Positions 1 to 8,004 are shown, counted from the first letter of the stretch. The stretch: 54,912 bases of DNA from an uncultured Verrucomicrobiota bacterium (GCA_903856725.1 CAIOCT010000019.1:1-54912), one strand, 5' to 3'. A program made the numbers and translations. Notes: a model not told the origin generated them from the letters alone.

Positions 1-1
1 C

Positions 2-412
2 TATATTCCTGGAGTTCGTCCCGGTGAACCGACGGCTAGTTTTCTGGATTTCATCATGACTCGGCTCACTTTGGCTGGGGCTATTTTTCTGACGATTATA
101 GCTATTATTCCAGATGTACTACTATTTGAATTATCAGTACCGCCACGCGTTGCTTATTTCTTTGGTGGTACGGGCATGCTGATCACGGTTGGTGTGATTC
201 TCGATACGATGCGTCAGATTGAGACTTTCCTTTTGCAGCGTCACTATGATGGCTTCCTCAAAAAAGGTCGCATTCGTGGTCGCACGACTTCGGCTAATGT
301 TGCGATCGGTGAAGCAGCCAGCGATAAATCAGTTATGCAACTAACTGCGGTCATGGTTATTATACTTTTAGTTGGTCTGACCGCATGGGCCGTCCGTCAC
401 TTTGCTCTTTAA
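2..412 (+). CDS. secY: Protein translocase subunit SecY, C-terminal fragment (5' end outside window)
   Basis: This is the C-terminal 136 codons of SecY, the channel-forming subunit of the SecYEG translocase in the inner membrane. The reading frame is already open at base 2, so the gene starts upstream of the window. Visible SecY hallmarks are the cytoplasmic loop YIPGVRPGEPT at the very start, a membrane segment followed by FFGGTGMLITVGVILDT, and the MRQIETFLLQRHYDGF stretch of the last cytoplasmic region. An unusual hydrophobic segment of about 20 residues close to the C-terminus (VMQLTAVMVIILLVGLTAWA) follows a hydrophilic spacer. Normal SecY proteins end soon after the QRHYDGF region, so this extra putative membrane anchor is a lineage feature. 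It sits in the usual spc-operon position ahead of the adk slot and map. Confidence 0.95.
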   Translation, partial: YIPGVRPGEPTASFLDFIMTRLTLAGAIFLTIIAIIPDVLLFELSVPPRVAYFFGGTGMLITVGVILDTMRQIETFLLQRHYDGFLKKGRIRGRTTSANVAIGEAASDKSVMQLTAVMVIILLVGLTAWAVRHFAL

Positions 413-424
413 TACTTTACTTCG

Positions 425-892
425 GTGAACAGGGCTGAACACTCCAGCCCCTTTTCCAATTTCGCTTCGGCGAAAGCGAAGGTCATTCTCCTCGGTCCAT
501 CAGGCTCGCATTTTGCGAGTTTGATTCTCCTAGGTCGTTCTTTGAATCTTGAGCACGTCTCTCCTGCGTTTTTTGTGCAACAGGAGATTTCGCGACGCAC
601 GTCACTGGGCCAACAAGCCCAATTGGCGATCACGCGCGGCTTTGCCGTGCCTGACCAAATTCATCTCGCAGTAATGCGTAAGTGGTTTTGGGCGCGCAAA
701 CCCGATGCGGGATTTCTTCTCGAAGATTTCCCGGCTACGCTGCTCCAAGCGTTGGTGTTCGATGAGTGGCTCGAAGCTCGCGGTGAGACTATCACTTGCG
801 GCTTTGCGTCTAATCCGTTTTCCGCGGAACCCGTCTTCACCCACTACCGCACTAACGGGCTTCTGTTAGAAGCCATTCCTGCTGCTGCTTAA
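425..892 (+). CDS. Degenerate adenylate kinase-like protein (predicted pseudoenzyme) in the adk slot of the spc operon
   Basis: A 155-residue protein starting with GTG 12 bases after secY. It sits exactly where adk normally lies, and its stop overlaps the map start (TAATG). Its alignment to adenylate kinase is recognisable: a beta strand KVILLGPSGS at residues 19-28 in place of the P-loop, EISRRTSLGQQAQLAITRGFAVPD around 54-77 matching the NMP-binding region, and GFLLEDFPAT at 96-105 matching GFxLDGFPRT. Key residues are lost: the P-loop GKGT is HFAS (residues 29-32), the AMP-binding Arg of DMLR is Gln52, and the Asp and Arg of LDGFPRT are Glu and Ala. The LID domain is missing, with the chain running almost directly to an HYRTNGLLLEAI ending that matches the last strand of Adk. 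I predict no phosphotransfer activity. The intact frame and translational coupling argue against a random pseudogene. A functional candidate lies at 48168-48893. Confidence 0.75.
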   Translation: MNRAEHSSPFSNFASAKAKVILLGPSGSHFASLILLGRSLNLEHVSPAFFVQQEISRRTSLGQQAQLAITRGFAVPDQIHLAVMRKWFWARKPDAGFLLEDFPATLLQALVFDEWLEARGETITCGFASNPFSAEPVFTHYRTNGLLLEAIPAAA

Positions 893-1665
893 TGATTCCG
901 ATAAAAAACACGGAAGCCATCAAGCGGATGCGCGAATCCTGCCTCATCGCCGCGACGGTACTTGCGCGGCTGAAGGAGCAGGTCCGTCCCGGTATCACGA
1001 CATACGACTTGGATCAAATCGGCCGCGATCTCATTGCCTCGTTTGGCGCTCGCAGCGCCTGCTACGGCTACCAGTTGCACGCTCAGCGCTATCCAGCCTA
1101 CACTTGCCTCTCAGTTAATGAAGAGGTGGTTCATGGCATCGGGTCCCTGAAGCGCGTCCTGCGTGACGGTGATATTATTTCGCTCGATGTCGTTATTGAA
1201 TATAACGGCTATATCGGCGATAATGCTATTACGGTCCCAGTCGGCGCCATTGCGCCCCAGACCGCTAAATTACTGGAAATCACTGAATCCGCTTTGCGTA
1301 TCGGTATCCAGCAAGCGCTACCCGGTAATCGAATCGGTGACATCTCTTACGCAATCCAAACCTTTGTTGAATCTCATGGTTTCAGTGTTGTGCGAGATAT
1401 GGTTGGCCACGGAGTGGGTTGCGCGATGCATGAAGAGCCGCAAATTCCTAATTTCGGCCGGCGCAATGCAGGTGAGAAAATTAAACCAGGGATGACCCTG
1501 GCGATCGAACCAATGGTTAATTTTGGCCGCTTTGAGGTTAAAACCTTACCCGATGGTTGGACGGTCGTAACTCGCGATGGTTCACCATCTGCTCATTTCG
1601 AACATACGGTGCTCACTACTGATTCTGGTCCGGAAATTCTCACGCGTCTTTCCACCGCTTTTTAA
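892..1665 (+). CDS. map: Methionine aminopeptidase, type I
   Basis: Cytosolic enzyme that removes the initiator methionine from nascent proteins. At 257 residues it has the length of the bare type Ia catalytic fold without an N-terminal zinc-finger extension. The five metal ligands are visible: Asp99 and Asp110 (SLDV and GDNA), His173 in GHGVG, Glu206 in AIEPM and Glu237 in FEHTV; His81 in EEVVHG is the usual substrate-binding histidine. The ATG overlaps the stop of the upstream Adk-like gene by one base, so translation is probably coupled. It precedes rpsM by only 49 bases, with no infA or rpmJ between them. Confidence 0.97.
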   Translation: MIPIKNTEAIKRMRESCLIAATVLARLKEQVRPGITTYDLDQIGRDLIASFGARSACYGYQLHAQRYPAYTCLSVNEEVVHGIGSLKRVLRDGDIISLDVVIEYNGYIGDNAITVPVGAIAPQTAKLLEITESALRIGIQQALPGNRIGDISYAIQTFVESHGFSVVRDMVGHGVGCAMHEEPQIPNFGRRNAGEKIKPGMTLAIEPMVNFGRFEVKTLPDGWTVVTRDGSPSAHFEHTVLTTDSGPEILTRLSTAF

Positions 1666-1714
1666 TTTATACTTTTTATTCACTCTCAACTCCTAACTCT
1701 TAACTAAAACATCT

Positions 1715-2104
1715 ATGCCTCGTCTCCTCGGCGTCGAACTCCCCGCCAAAAAGAAAGTCGGCTTCTCCCTCCGCTATATCTATGGCATTGGTCCCGCTCG
1801 GGCCGATCTCATCATTGAGGCCGCTGGCCTTGATGCCAACATGCGCGCCTCGGACCTTTCCGAGGAGCAGCTGAATAAAATTCTCCATATTATCACCGAT
1901 AATAAATGGGTGGTGGAGGGCGATTTGCGCCGTGATATCGCTGGTAATTTAAAGCGCCTTCAGGCCATCAATTGCTACCGAGGTATCCGGCATCGTCGAA
2001 GCCTGCCTGTACGCGGTCAGCGCACCAGCACCAATGCTCGTACCCGCAAGGGCCCGCGCAAGACTGTTGGTGTTACCAAGGTCAAGGAAGCCTCTAAATC
2101 TTAA
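1715..2104 (+). CDS. rpsM: 30S ribosomal protein S13 (uS13)
   Basis: 129 residues, slightly longer than the usual 115-125. It has the S13 start ([19 protein letters not shown]), the helix-hairpin segment [10 protein letters not shown], and the basic C-terminal tail [24 protein letters not shown]. It sits in the 30S head and contacts tRNA and the 50S subunit. It is the first gene of the classic alpha-operon order rpsM-rpsK-rpsD-rpoA-rplQ. No Shine-Dalgarno motif is seen upstream of the ATG; the leader is rich in A, C and T. Confidence 0.97.
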   Translation: MPRLLGVELPAKKKVGFSLRYIYGIGPARADLIIEAAGLDANMRASDLSEEQLNKILHIITDNKWVVEGDLRRDIAGNLKRLQAINCYRGIRHRRSLPVRGQRTSTNARTRKGPRKTVGVTKVKEASKS

Positions 2105-2115
2105 AAATAACCTCC

Positions 2116-2739
2116 ATGTCCGAAGAGAAATCTGCTCCCAAGAAGGAAAAGCTGCCTAAAAAGGCCGCCGCTGCTGCTGTCGATGCCGCCCTCGCGGCTT
2201 CTGCCGCTCCTGCCGGCAATCGTCCTGATGTTCCCGCTAAGGGCGGCAAGGATAAAGCCCCTAAGGCTGAATCTGCTGCACCTGTAGCTCCCGTTGAATT
2301 AGTCGGTGGCGTACCTAAATCCGTCACCGCTGAGGATCTCCTGAAGGAGGAGCTATCTTCTGTAAAGGTCCGCAAGGCTAAGGGATCAAAAAATATTACA
2401 TCTGGCATCGCTAACATTGCGGCCACGTTCAATAATACGATTGTCTCAATTACAGACGGAAAGGGCAACGTCATCTCGTGGTCGAGCGCTGGTAAATGCA
2501 ATTTTCGCGGTTCGCGGAAATCGACTGCCTACGCTGCCCAGGTTGTGGCGCAAGATGCCGCTCGCAACGCTATGGCACACGGTCTGAAAGAGGTGCAGAT
2601 TCGGGTGAGCGGTCCTGGTCTCGGTCGTGATTCAGCCATTCGTGGCCTTCAGGCAATTGGCCTCGAAATTTCCTCTATCATCGACGTAACCCCGGTGCCA
2701 CATAATGGCTGCCGTCCCCGTAAACGTCGTCGCGTATAA
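2116..2739 (+). CDS. rpsK: 30S ribosomal protein S11 (uS11) with a long Ala/Lys-rich N-terminal extension
   Basis: 207 residues against about 130 in most bacteria. The conserved S11 core begins around residue 90 ([23 protein letters not shown]) and runs to the typical end [15 protein letters not shown]. The first roughly 85 residues are a low-complexity Ala/Lys/Pro-rich extension followed by a short predicted helix ([16 protein letters not shown]). The start ATG lies 11 bases after rpsM and there is no internal Met before the core that would give a normal-length product, so the extension seems real. S11 sits on the platform of the 30S subunit near the mRNA exit and the 3' end of 16S rRNA. Confidence 0.96.
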   Translation: MSEEKSAPKKEKLPKKAAAAAVDAALAASAAPAGNRPDVPAKGGKDKAPKAESAAPVAPVELVGGVPKSVTAEDLLKEELSSVKVRKAKGSKNITSGIANIAATFNNTIVSITDGKGNVISWSSAGKCNFRGSRKSTAYAAQVVAQDAARNAMAHGLKEVQIRVSGPGLGRDSAIRGLQAIGLEISSIIDVTPVPHNGCRPRKRRRV

Positions 2740-2771
2740 TCTGTCTTTTAACCCGCTAACTATTTTTTACC

Positions 2772-3383
2772 ATGGCTCGCTACACAGGACCATCCACCCG
2801 CATCAGCCGTCGTTTCGGCCAATATATCATTGGCTCGGCCAAGGTGCTCGAACGCCGCAATTTCCCACCCGGACAGCATGGTCCGAAATCACGGCGCAAG
2901 CTTTCCGAGTATGCCGTCGGCCTCGCTGAAAAGCAGAAGCTCCGTTTTATTTACGGACTTTTGGAACGCCAGTTCCGCCGGACCTTCGCCATTGCTAAGA
3001 AAGAACGCGGTGTCACCGGCGAACGTTTTCTCCAGTTGCTTGAGACTCGTCTCGACAGCGTGGTGTACTTGCTGGGCTTTGCAAAGAGTCGCGCAGCGGC
3101 TCGCCAGTTGGTTAATCACGGTCATGTTCGCGTCAACGGCCGCAAGGTCGACATCGCCAGTTACTCAGTATTGCAGGGCGATGAAGTTGAAATGAAGGCT
3201 GTTAATTCTTCCCGTCAACTCGCCACTCGGGCAATTGAAGAAAATCGCGCGCGGGTTGTGCCGGCTTGGCTAACTCGTAATGATGAAGCCCTCAAGGGCG
3301 TTGTTACTCGCTTGCCTACCCGTGACGAAATGGAGCCTTCGATTAACGAACAGCTTATCGTCGAATACTATTCACGCTTCTGA
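2772..3383 (+). CDS. rpsD: 30S ribosomal protein S4 (uS4)
   Basis: 203 residues, the normal length. It has the N-terminal region MARYTGPSTRISRRFG, the GQHGPKSRRKLSEYAV segment, the S4 RNA-binding domain (LETRLDSVVYLLGFAKSRAAARQLVNHGHVRVNGRKVDI, about residues 95-135) and the ending EQLIVEYYSRF. No N-terminal cysteine zinc motif is present, so it is of the zinc-independent (C-) type. It is a primary 16S rRNA-binding protein and in many bacteria also regulates its operon translationally; no such site was identified here. Confidence 0.97.
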   Translation: MARYTGPSTRISRRFGQYIIGSAKVLERRNFPPGQHGPKSRRKLSEYAVGLAEKQKLRFIYGLLERQFRRTFAIAKKERGVTGERFLQLLETRLDSVVYLLGFAKSRAAARQLVNHGHVRVNGRKVDIASYSVLQGDEVEMKAVNSSRQLATRAIEENRARVVPAWLTRNDEALKGVVTRLPTRDEMEPSINEQLIVEYYSRF

Positions 3384-3478
3384 GCCTTTCAGGTTCATTT
3401 TGCCAAGGCTCTGCGAGCCGCGGCGGATACTCTCCTACACTCATCCAGTTCCAGTCTCATTCAACTATCATTCCTGCC

Positions 3479-4480
3479 ATGCCCAAGCGCCTCGGAAAGT
3501 TCGAAATCCCCTCCAAGCTCACTAAAATCGAGGAGGGTTCCACCAATACCTACGCCAAGTTTATCGCCGAGCCTTTCGAGGCCGGTTATGGACATACCAT
3601 CGGTAACTCTCTTCGCCGTGTTCTCTTGAGTTCAATTGAGGGCAGTGCGATCAGCTCGATTAAAATCGAGGGAGTGAACCATGAATTCCAAAGTGTGGAT
3701 GGCGTGGTCGAAGATGTGACTGATATTGTCCTTAATCTTAAAAAGGTCCTGATTCTCTCGGAGAAACGTGAGACGCTAAAATTACATCTGAAAGTTAATC
3801 GCGAAGGCCCAGTGACGGCTGGCGATATTCAGGCCGATGCTAACATCAAGATCGTCAATCCTGAGCAAGTTATCTGCACCCTTGATACAAAGCGCACATT
3901 TGAAGCAGAGATTGAGATTAAAACCGGTCGCGGTTATTGCCCTGGTGAAAATAATAAAAAAGAAGAACAGGCGATTGGGGTTATTCCGATTGACTCTCTT
4001 TTCTCCCCAGTTCGCTTGGTTCGCTACTCGGTCGAAAATACCCGCGTTGGTCAGATTACGGACTATGATAAGCTTGTGCTGGAGATCTGGACTGATGGCC
4101 GGATTACACCTGATGATGCACTCAAGCAATCGGCCTCGATCCTTAAACATCACCTAGATGTATTCGATCGCGTCTCGCAGGAAAACTATGAGTTTGAGAG
4201 CGTCGCAGCGGAAGTTTCCGAAGAGCAGAATAAGCTCCGCAAGTTGCTTAACATGTCGGTGAATGAAATCGAACTTTCGGTTCGTGCTGCAAATTGCTTA
4301 AATAATGCTAATATCACCACTGTGGGTGAGTTAGCCATGAAGACGGAGCAAGAGATGCTCAAGTATCGTAACTTCGGTAAAAAATCACTCAATGAGATTA
4401 AAGAGAAGCTTGAGGCACTCGGCTTGTCTCTCGGCATGAAGTTCGACGAACGTCTACTCGACACCAAAAAAGAAGCCTAA
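3479..4480 (+). CDS. rpoA: DNA-directed RNA polymerase subunit alpha
   Basis: 333 residues, the normal size. The N-terminal dimerisation domain is recognisable from FIAEPFEAGYGHTIGNSLRRVLLSSIEGSAI (about 30-60) and FSPVRLVRYSVENTRVGQITDYDKLVLEIWTDG. A linker follows around 235-255. The C-terminal domain (about 256-320) contains LSVRAANCLNNANITTVGEL and KYRNFGKKSLNEIKEKL, which contacts UP elements and activators. It is separated from rpsD by 95 bases and from rplQ by 159 bases that contain a hairpin. Confidence 0.98.
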   Translation: MPKRLGKFEIPSKLTKIEEGSTNTYAKFIAEPFEAGYGHTIGNSLRRVLLSSIEGSAISSIKIEGVNHEFQSVDGVVEDVTDIVLNLKKVLILSEKRETLKLHLKVNREGPVTAGDIQADANIKIVNPEQVICTLDTKRTFEAEIEIKTGRGYCPGENNKKEEQAIGVIPIDSLFSPVRLVRYSVENTRVGQITDYDKLVLEIWTDGRITPDDALKQSASILKHHLDVFDRVSQENYEFESVAAEVSEEQNKLRKLLNMSVNEIELSVRAANCLNNANITTVGELAMKTEQEMLKYRNFGKKSLNEIKEKLEALGLSLGMKFDERLLDTKKEA

Positions 4481-4497
4481 TTCTTTGAGATCCACAG

Positions 4498-4537
4498 AAA
4501 GTAGTGTGGGGTGAGCAAGAGCCCCTCATGCTACTTT
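4498..4537 (+). terminator. Imperfect hairpin in the rpoA-rplQ spacer, possible terminator or attenuator
   Basis: An arm AAAGTAG at 4498-4504 pairs with CTACTTT at 4531-4537, and GGGG at 4508-4511 pairs with CCCC at 4522-4525 in the same structure. The right arm runs into a short T-rich stretch (ACTTTTCC). It could partly uncouple rplQ expression from the rest of the alpha operon or mark RNA processing. The U-tract is weak, so termination is uncertain. Confidence 0.4.
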
Positions 4538-4639
4538 TCCCTATCTATTATTCATTACTTAATTTGGCTCTCGCGCCGTCCGCTGCCGCCCAACGCTGCG
4601 ACCGGATTGCCGATCGGGGGCCGATAACCTAAAAAACCA

Positions 4640-5131
4640 ATGCGTCACAATAAACATCACGCCTCACTCGGCGTAACTCGCGAGCATCGTAAAGCGATGC
4701 TATCTAACATGGGCGCCAGCCTGATTAAGCACGGTCGTATCGAGACCACGCTGACCAAGGCTAAAGCGCTTCGTCCTTTTATTGAGAAGGTCATTACTAA
4801 GGCCAAAAATGCAGCGGCTGCGGCGGTAAAGGCCGATGCGATCCATTTGCGCCGTATGGCGCTTAAGGATATTCGCGATGAGGCGGCTGTGACGCTCCTC
4901 TTTAACGAAAAAGCGGCTCAATTTGCTAAGCGTTCTGGTGGCTACACTCGGATTTACAAGCTTGGTCCACAACGCATTGGAGATGCGGCCGAAATGGCCA
5001 TCATCGAACTGATTAGCGCTGAAGACGAAGGTTACTCTAAATCTCGGGGTAAAAAGAAAGCTGCTAAAAAACCCGGAGTTAAGAAAACCGCCTCGGCGGT
5101 TGAAGATGCTCCGGAAGCGCCAAAGTCCTAA
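4640..5131 (+). CDS. rplQ: 50S ribosomal protein L17 (bL17) with Lys/Ala-rich C-terminal tail
   Basis: 163 residues; the L17 core (MRHNKHHASLGVTREHRKAMLSNMGASLIKHGRIETTLTKAKALRP through GPQRIGDAAEMAIIELI) ends near residue 127. A charged tail of about 35 residues follows, rich in Lys, Ala, Pro and Glu. L17 lies near the peptide exit tunnel of the 50S subunit. It is the last gene of the alpha operon and is followed by a strong terminator. No Shine-Dalgarno motif is seen; the ATG follows an A-rich stretch. Confidence 0.96.
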   Translation: MRHNKHHASLGVTREHRKAMLSNMGASLIKHGRIETTLTKAKALRPFIEKVITKAKNAAAAAVKADAIHLRRMALKDIRDEAAVTLLFNEKAAQFAKRSGGYTRIYKLGPQRIGDAAEMAIIELISAEDEGYSKSRGKKKAAKKPGVKKTASAVEDAPEAPKS

Positions 5132-5170
5132 TCTTTAGGCGAATTTCTAGAGCCAGTTAGGAGAATTTCA

Positions 5171-5203
5171 AAAGCGTCGACCTAACGGTCGGCGCTTTTT
5201 TAT
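5171..5203 (+). terminator. Rho-independent terminator after rplQ
   Basis: A 12-bp stem (AAAGCGTCGACC at 5171-5182, GGTCGGCGCTTT at 5187-5198, one G-T wobble) with a four-base loop TAAC is followed by a T-run. This closes the spc/alpha ribosomal transcription unit. Confidence 0.92.
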
Positions 5204-5250
5204 TTCCTCTTGGCTCTCGCGCTACTTGGTGTGAACTAACATCCGTAATC

Positions 5251-5481
5251 ATGCCCCTTAACTTCACCTTTGATCTCATTTCCTATGGAGTGTTGGTAAT
5301 AGGTAGTTTTGGCTCTCTGTGGCTTTATTACGATCAGAGAGATCGGCAATTTTATGATTCTGAGCGCCGGAAAGTCACATTTCACTGTATTCGTTGTGAT
5401 CATCTTTATACGAAGAAAAATGGCCACGAGTTAGCGCAATGCCCGCGTTGCGACTATCGAAATACCCGCTTAAAATTCTAA
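5251..5481 (+). CDS. Small membrane-anchored zinc-ribbon protein
   Basis: A 76-residue protein. One hydrophobic segment at about residues 9-26 (LISYGVLVIGSFGSLWLY) is followed by a charged stretch and two CxxC pairs, CIRC and CPRC, spaced by about 16 residues, which form a likely zinc ribbon facing the cytoplasm. It has no enzyme motif. It lies between the rplQ terminator and guaA, on the same strand as both. The function is unknown; proteins of this shape often mediate protein-protein contacts or metal sensing at the membrane, but nothing in the sequence decides this. Confidence 0.75.
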   Translation: MPLNFTFDLISYGVLVIGSFGSLWLYYDQRDRQFYDSERRKVTFHCIRCDHLYTKKNGHELAQCPRCDYRNTRLKF

Positions 5482-5556
5482 TAAATTAGGTGGGCCGCTA
5501 TCAATACGGGGCATTTTTTTAATTTCACTTTAAGGAAATCTGTTTTAGTTTTTTAT

Positions 5557-7095
5557 ATGGCGCAGACAATTGCTGTTCTCGATTTTGGTTCTCAGCTGAC
5601 GCAGGTCATCGCCCGTCGGATTCGTGAGTGTCAGATCTATTCAAAAATCTATCACTTTAGCACTCCCGCGGCTAAATTGCGTGAAGACGGGGTGGTCGGC
5701 ATTATACTCTCTGGTGGCCCCCAGAGTGTTTATGCTAAAACTGCGCCCCATCCAGACGCTGATATTTTTAAGCTGGGCGTACCGGTGCTCGGTATTTGCT
5801 ATGGAGTTCAACTCATGGGCTACTTTCTCGGCGGCAAAGTCGCACTTAGCAAGGCGCGCGAATATGGTCTTGGCCAATTAAGCATCAAGAAACCCGGGAA
5901 ACTTTTTTCCGGTTTACCCCGAAAGCTTCGAATTTGGAATTCCCATGGGGACAAGCTTACAAAATTACCGCCAGGTTTTGTGGCGACCGCAATTTCTGAA
6001 AACTCTCCATTTGCTGGAATTGAAGACCGACGTCGGGGATTTTATGGCATCCAATTTCATCCAGAAGTATTTCATACAGAGCGCGGGGTAGACATAATTC
6101 GTAATTTTCTGGTTGGGGTTTGTCATGCTAAGCAGGATTGGACGACCAAGGACTTCATTGTTCAGGCGGTCGCTGATATTCAAGTGAAGGTTGGTAAATC
6201 TCGTGTGCTGCTTGGTCTATCGGGCGGGGTTGATTCTTCGGTTGCGGCGGCGTTGTTGCATAGGGCCATTGGCCGTCAACTAACGTGTGTATTTGTTGAT
6301 AATGGATTGTTGCGCAAAGATGAGCGAAATTATGTAGAGGCGCTCTATCAGCGGAATTTTAAAATCGATTTGCGAGTCGTTGATGCCTCCGCTCTTTTCA
6401 TTAAGCGCCTCAAGGGGGTTAGCGACCCTGAGACTAAGCGAAAAATTATTGGACGAACCTTTGTTGAGGTTTTCGAGAAATCGCTAAAATCAATCGGCGG
6501 TGCGCAGTTTTTAGGGCAGGGTACATTATATCCCGATGTCATCGAAAGTGTTTCTATTGCAGGAAATCCTGCCTCGCTGATCAAAACTCATCATAATGTC
6601 GGAGGGCTGCCTGAACGAATGAAGTTGAAGTTAATCGAGCCGCTCCGGGAGTTATTCAAGGATGAGGTCCGTCAAGTGGGGGCGGCCCTTGGGTTGCCGA
6701 AGGAAGTGGTTTGGCGTCAGCCCTTCCCTGGTCCTGGATTAGGCGTGCGCGTGATGGGCGATATCACTGCGGAGAAATTAGAAATTCTTCGTAATGCTGA
6801 TGCCGTTTTACAAGACGAGATGATGCGCTCAGGCTATTACTGGAAGGTCTGGCAGTCATTTGCGGTTTTTCTTCCAGTAAAAACCGTTGGGGTGTTTGGT
6901 GATGAACGGACTTATGATTATGTGATTGCTTTGCGCATTGTGGAGAGTGTCGATGCGATGACTGCTGATTGGGCAAAGTTACCTCATGATTTGCTGCAAA
7001 AAATATCTAGCCGGATAACTAATGAAGTCCGCGGGGTAAGTCGGGTGGTGCTTGATATCAGTTCCAAGCCTCCGGCGACCATTGAGTGGGAGTAA
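5557..7095 (+). CDS. guaA: GMP synthase (glutamine-hydrolysing)
   Basis: 512 residues. It converts XMP, glutamine and ATP to GMP in the cytosol. The N-terminal class-I amidotransferase domain (about 1-195) has the nucleophile Cys81 in GICYG and the FHPEV motif carrying the catalytic His and Glu. The ATP-pyrophosphatase domain starts near 215 with the PP-loop [15 protein letters not shown] and has [12 protein letters not shown] and HHNVGGLP. The C-terminal dimerisation domain ends with PPATIEWE, the standard GuaA ending. All catalytic motifs are intact. The nearest AAGGA is about 22 bases from the ATG, too far for a normal ribosome-binding site. Confidence 0.98.
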   Translation: MAQTIAVLDFGSQLTQVIARRIRECQIYSKIYHFSTPAAKLREDGVVGIILSGGPQSVYAKTAPHPDADIFKLGVPVLGICYGVQLMGYFLGGKVALSKAREYGLGQLSIKKPGKLFSGLPRKLRIWNSHGDKLTKLPPGFVATAISENSPFAGIEDRRRGFYGIQFHPEVFHTERGVDIIRNFLVGVCHAKQDWTTKDFIVQAVADIQVKVGKSRVLLGLSGGVDSSVAAALLHRAIGRQLTCVFVDNGLLRKDERNYVEALYQRNFKIDLRVVDASALFIKRLKGVSDPETKRKIIGRTFVEVFEKSLKSIGGAQFLGQGTLYPDVIESVSIAGNPASLIKTHHNVGGLPERMKLKLIEPLRELFKDEVRQVGAALGLPKEVVWRQPFPGPGLGVRVMGDITAEKLEILRNADAVLQDEMMRSGYYWKVWQSFAVFLPVKTVGVFGDERTYDYVIALRIVESVDAMTADWAKLPHDLLQKISSRITNEVRGVSRVVLDISSKPPATIEWE

Positions 7096-7147
7096 ATTTT
7101 CGGATGCAAAGTTCGCATTGGCGACTCTTGGCTTCCTAATCAGGCTA

Positions 7148-7882
7148 ATGAAAACTTGGTTATTTATTTTTATGGCCTGCGTGGTCGGGCTGACCCCGGT
7201 CGCGATGCGGGCAGAAAGTGTTGAGCAGATTATTAACAGGGCGCGGGCTTATCTCGGTAGCGAGAATGCGCTTCAAGCGATCCATACGATTCATTTTATA
7301 GGCGCATTAGAAATCGATGCTAACGCGCGGTTGCCGGCGGATATTATATTCCAAAAGGACTATCGGCAGCGCATCACGGTAACTTTCCCCAAGTATATCG
7401 AGACCACAGCGCTTGATCATTATGATGCCTGGCAAAAGCGCCTTAACCCAGCTGATCCGATTCATTGGCAGCTTAGTTTATTGGACGGAGCTCAAGTAAA
7501 GCGACTCCGCGCTAATACGTTAGAAAATCTCAGCTTTTTCTCAGGCCTCGACCAGCATGGTGGCCTGATTCAGTTGGCAGGGGTGGTTACAGTTGATGGG
7601 ATTGCATGTGTGAAATTATCTTTTATTCATGCGAGTAATATAATCTTTCAGCGCTATTTTGATCGAACTACAGGTCGTCTCGTAAAGACTGAGACCGAAA
7701 GCGGTGGGGAAATTCGCGAAGTGGGGGAAATCATCGTTCGCGGTGTTCGTTTTCCTAAAAAAGTTATCAATAAATCTGCTAATGGCCAGGCTACCACCAT
7801 CGTTTTTGATCAGGTTATCTTAAATGAGCGGATTCCGGTTAGTGAGTTCGCTGTGCCGGTGGTGCCTACGCAAACACATTGA
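7148..7882 (+). CDS. Secreted or periplasmic protein of unknown function (LolA-like fold possible)
   Basis: 244 residues from the ATG at 7148, which gives a clean signal peptide (MKTWLFIFMACVVGLTPVAMRAES). An upstream in-frame start at 7052 would lie inside guaA and bury the signal. The mature part looks beta-rich, with IHTIHFIGALEIDANARLP near the start and repeated short strands ending in PVSEFAVPV. This shape resembles outer-membrane lipoprotein-sorting/LolA-type periplasmic proteins, but I see no decisive motif. It begins 52 bases after guaA and may be cotranscribed with it. Confidence 0.75.
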   Translation: MKTWLFIFMACVVGLTPVAMRAESVEQIINRARAYLGSENALQAIHTIHFIGALEIDANARLPADIIFQKDYRQRITVTFPKYIETTALDHYDAWQKRLNPADPIHWQLSLLDGAQVKRLRANTLENLSFFSGLDQHGGLIQLAGVVTVDGIACVKLSFIHASNIIFQRYFDRTTGRLVKTETESGGEIREVGEIIVRGVRFPKKVINKSANGQATTIVFDQVILNERIPVSEFAVPVVPTQTH

Positions 7883-7960
7883 GTCAGTCAGAGTGACGCT
7901 GGGGTGGTATTAATTCTACCAAGGGTTAGGTGGAAATCTAATGCCTGCTTTTCAGTAGCG

Positions 7961-8004
7961 AAGAACAGCGGCTTTGCTTTGCAACAGGGCGAATTTCTGT
8001 TCTT
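7961..8004 (+). repeat. Inverted repeat in the leader of gltA
   Basis: AAGAACAG at 7961-7968 and CTGTTCTT at 7997-8004 form an 8-bp perfect inverted repeat with a 28-base loop, ending 15 bases before the citrate synthase start. It could be an operator, a leader hairpin or chance. Confidence 0.25.

Noticed and set aside
5482-5556. Possible terminator between the zinc-ribbon gene and guaA
   Set aside because: A T7 run is present, but the bases before it form only a weak, mismatched stem, so I did not call it.
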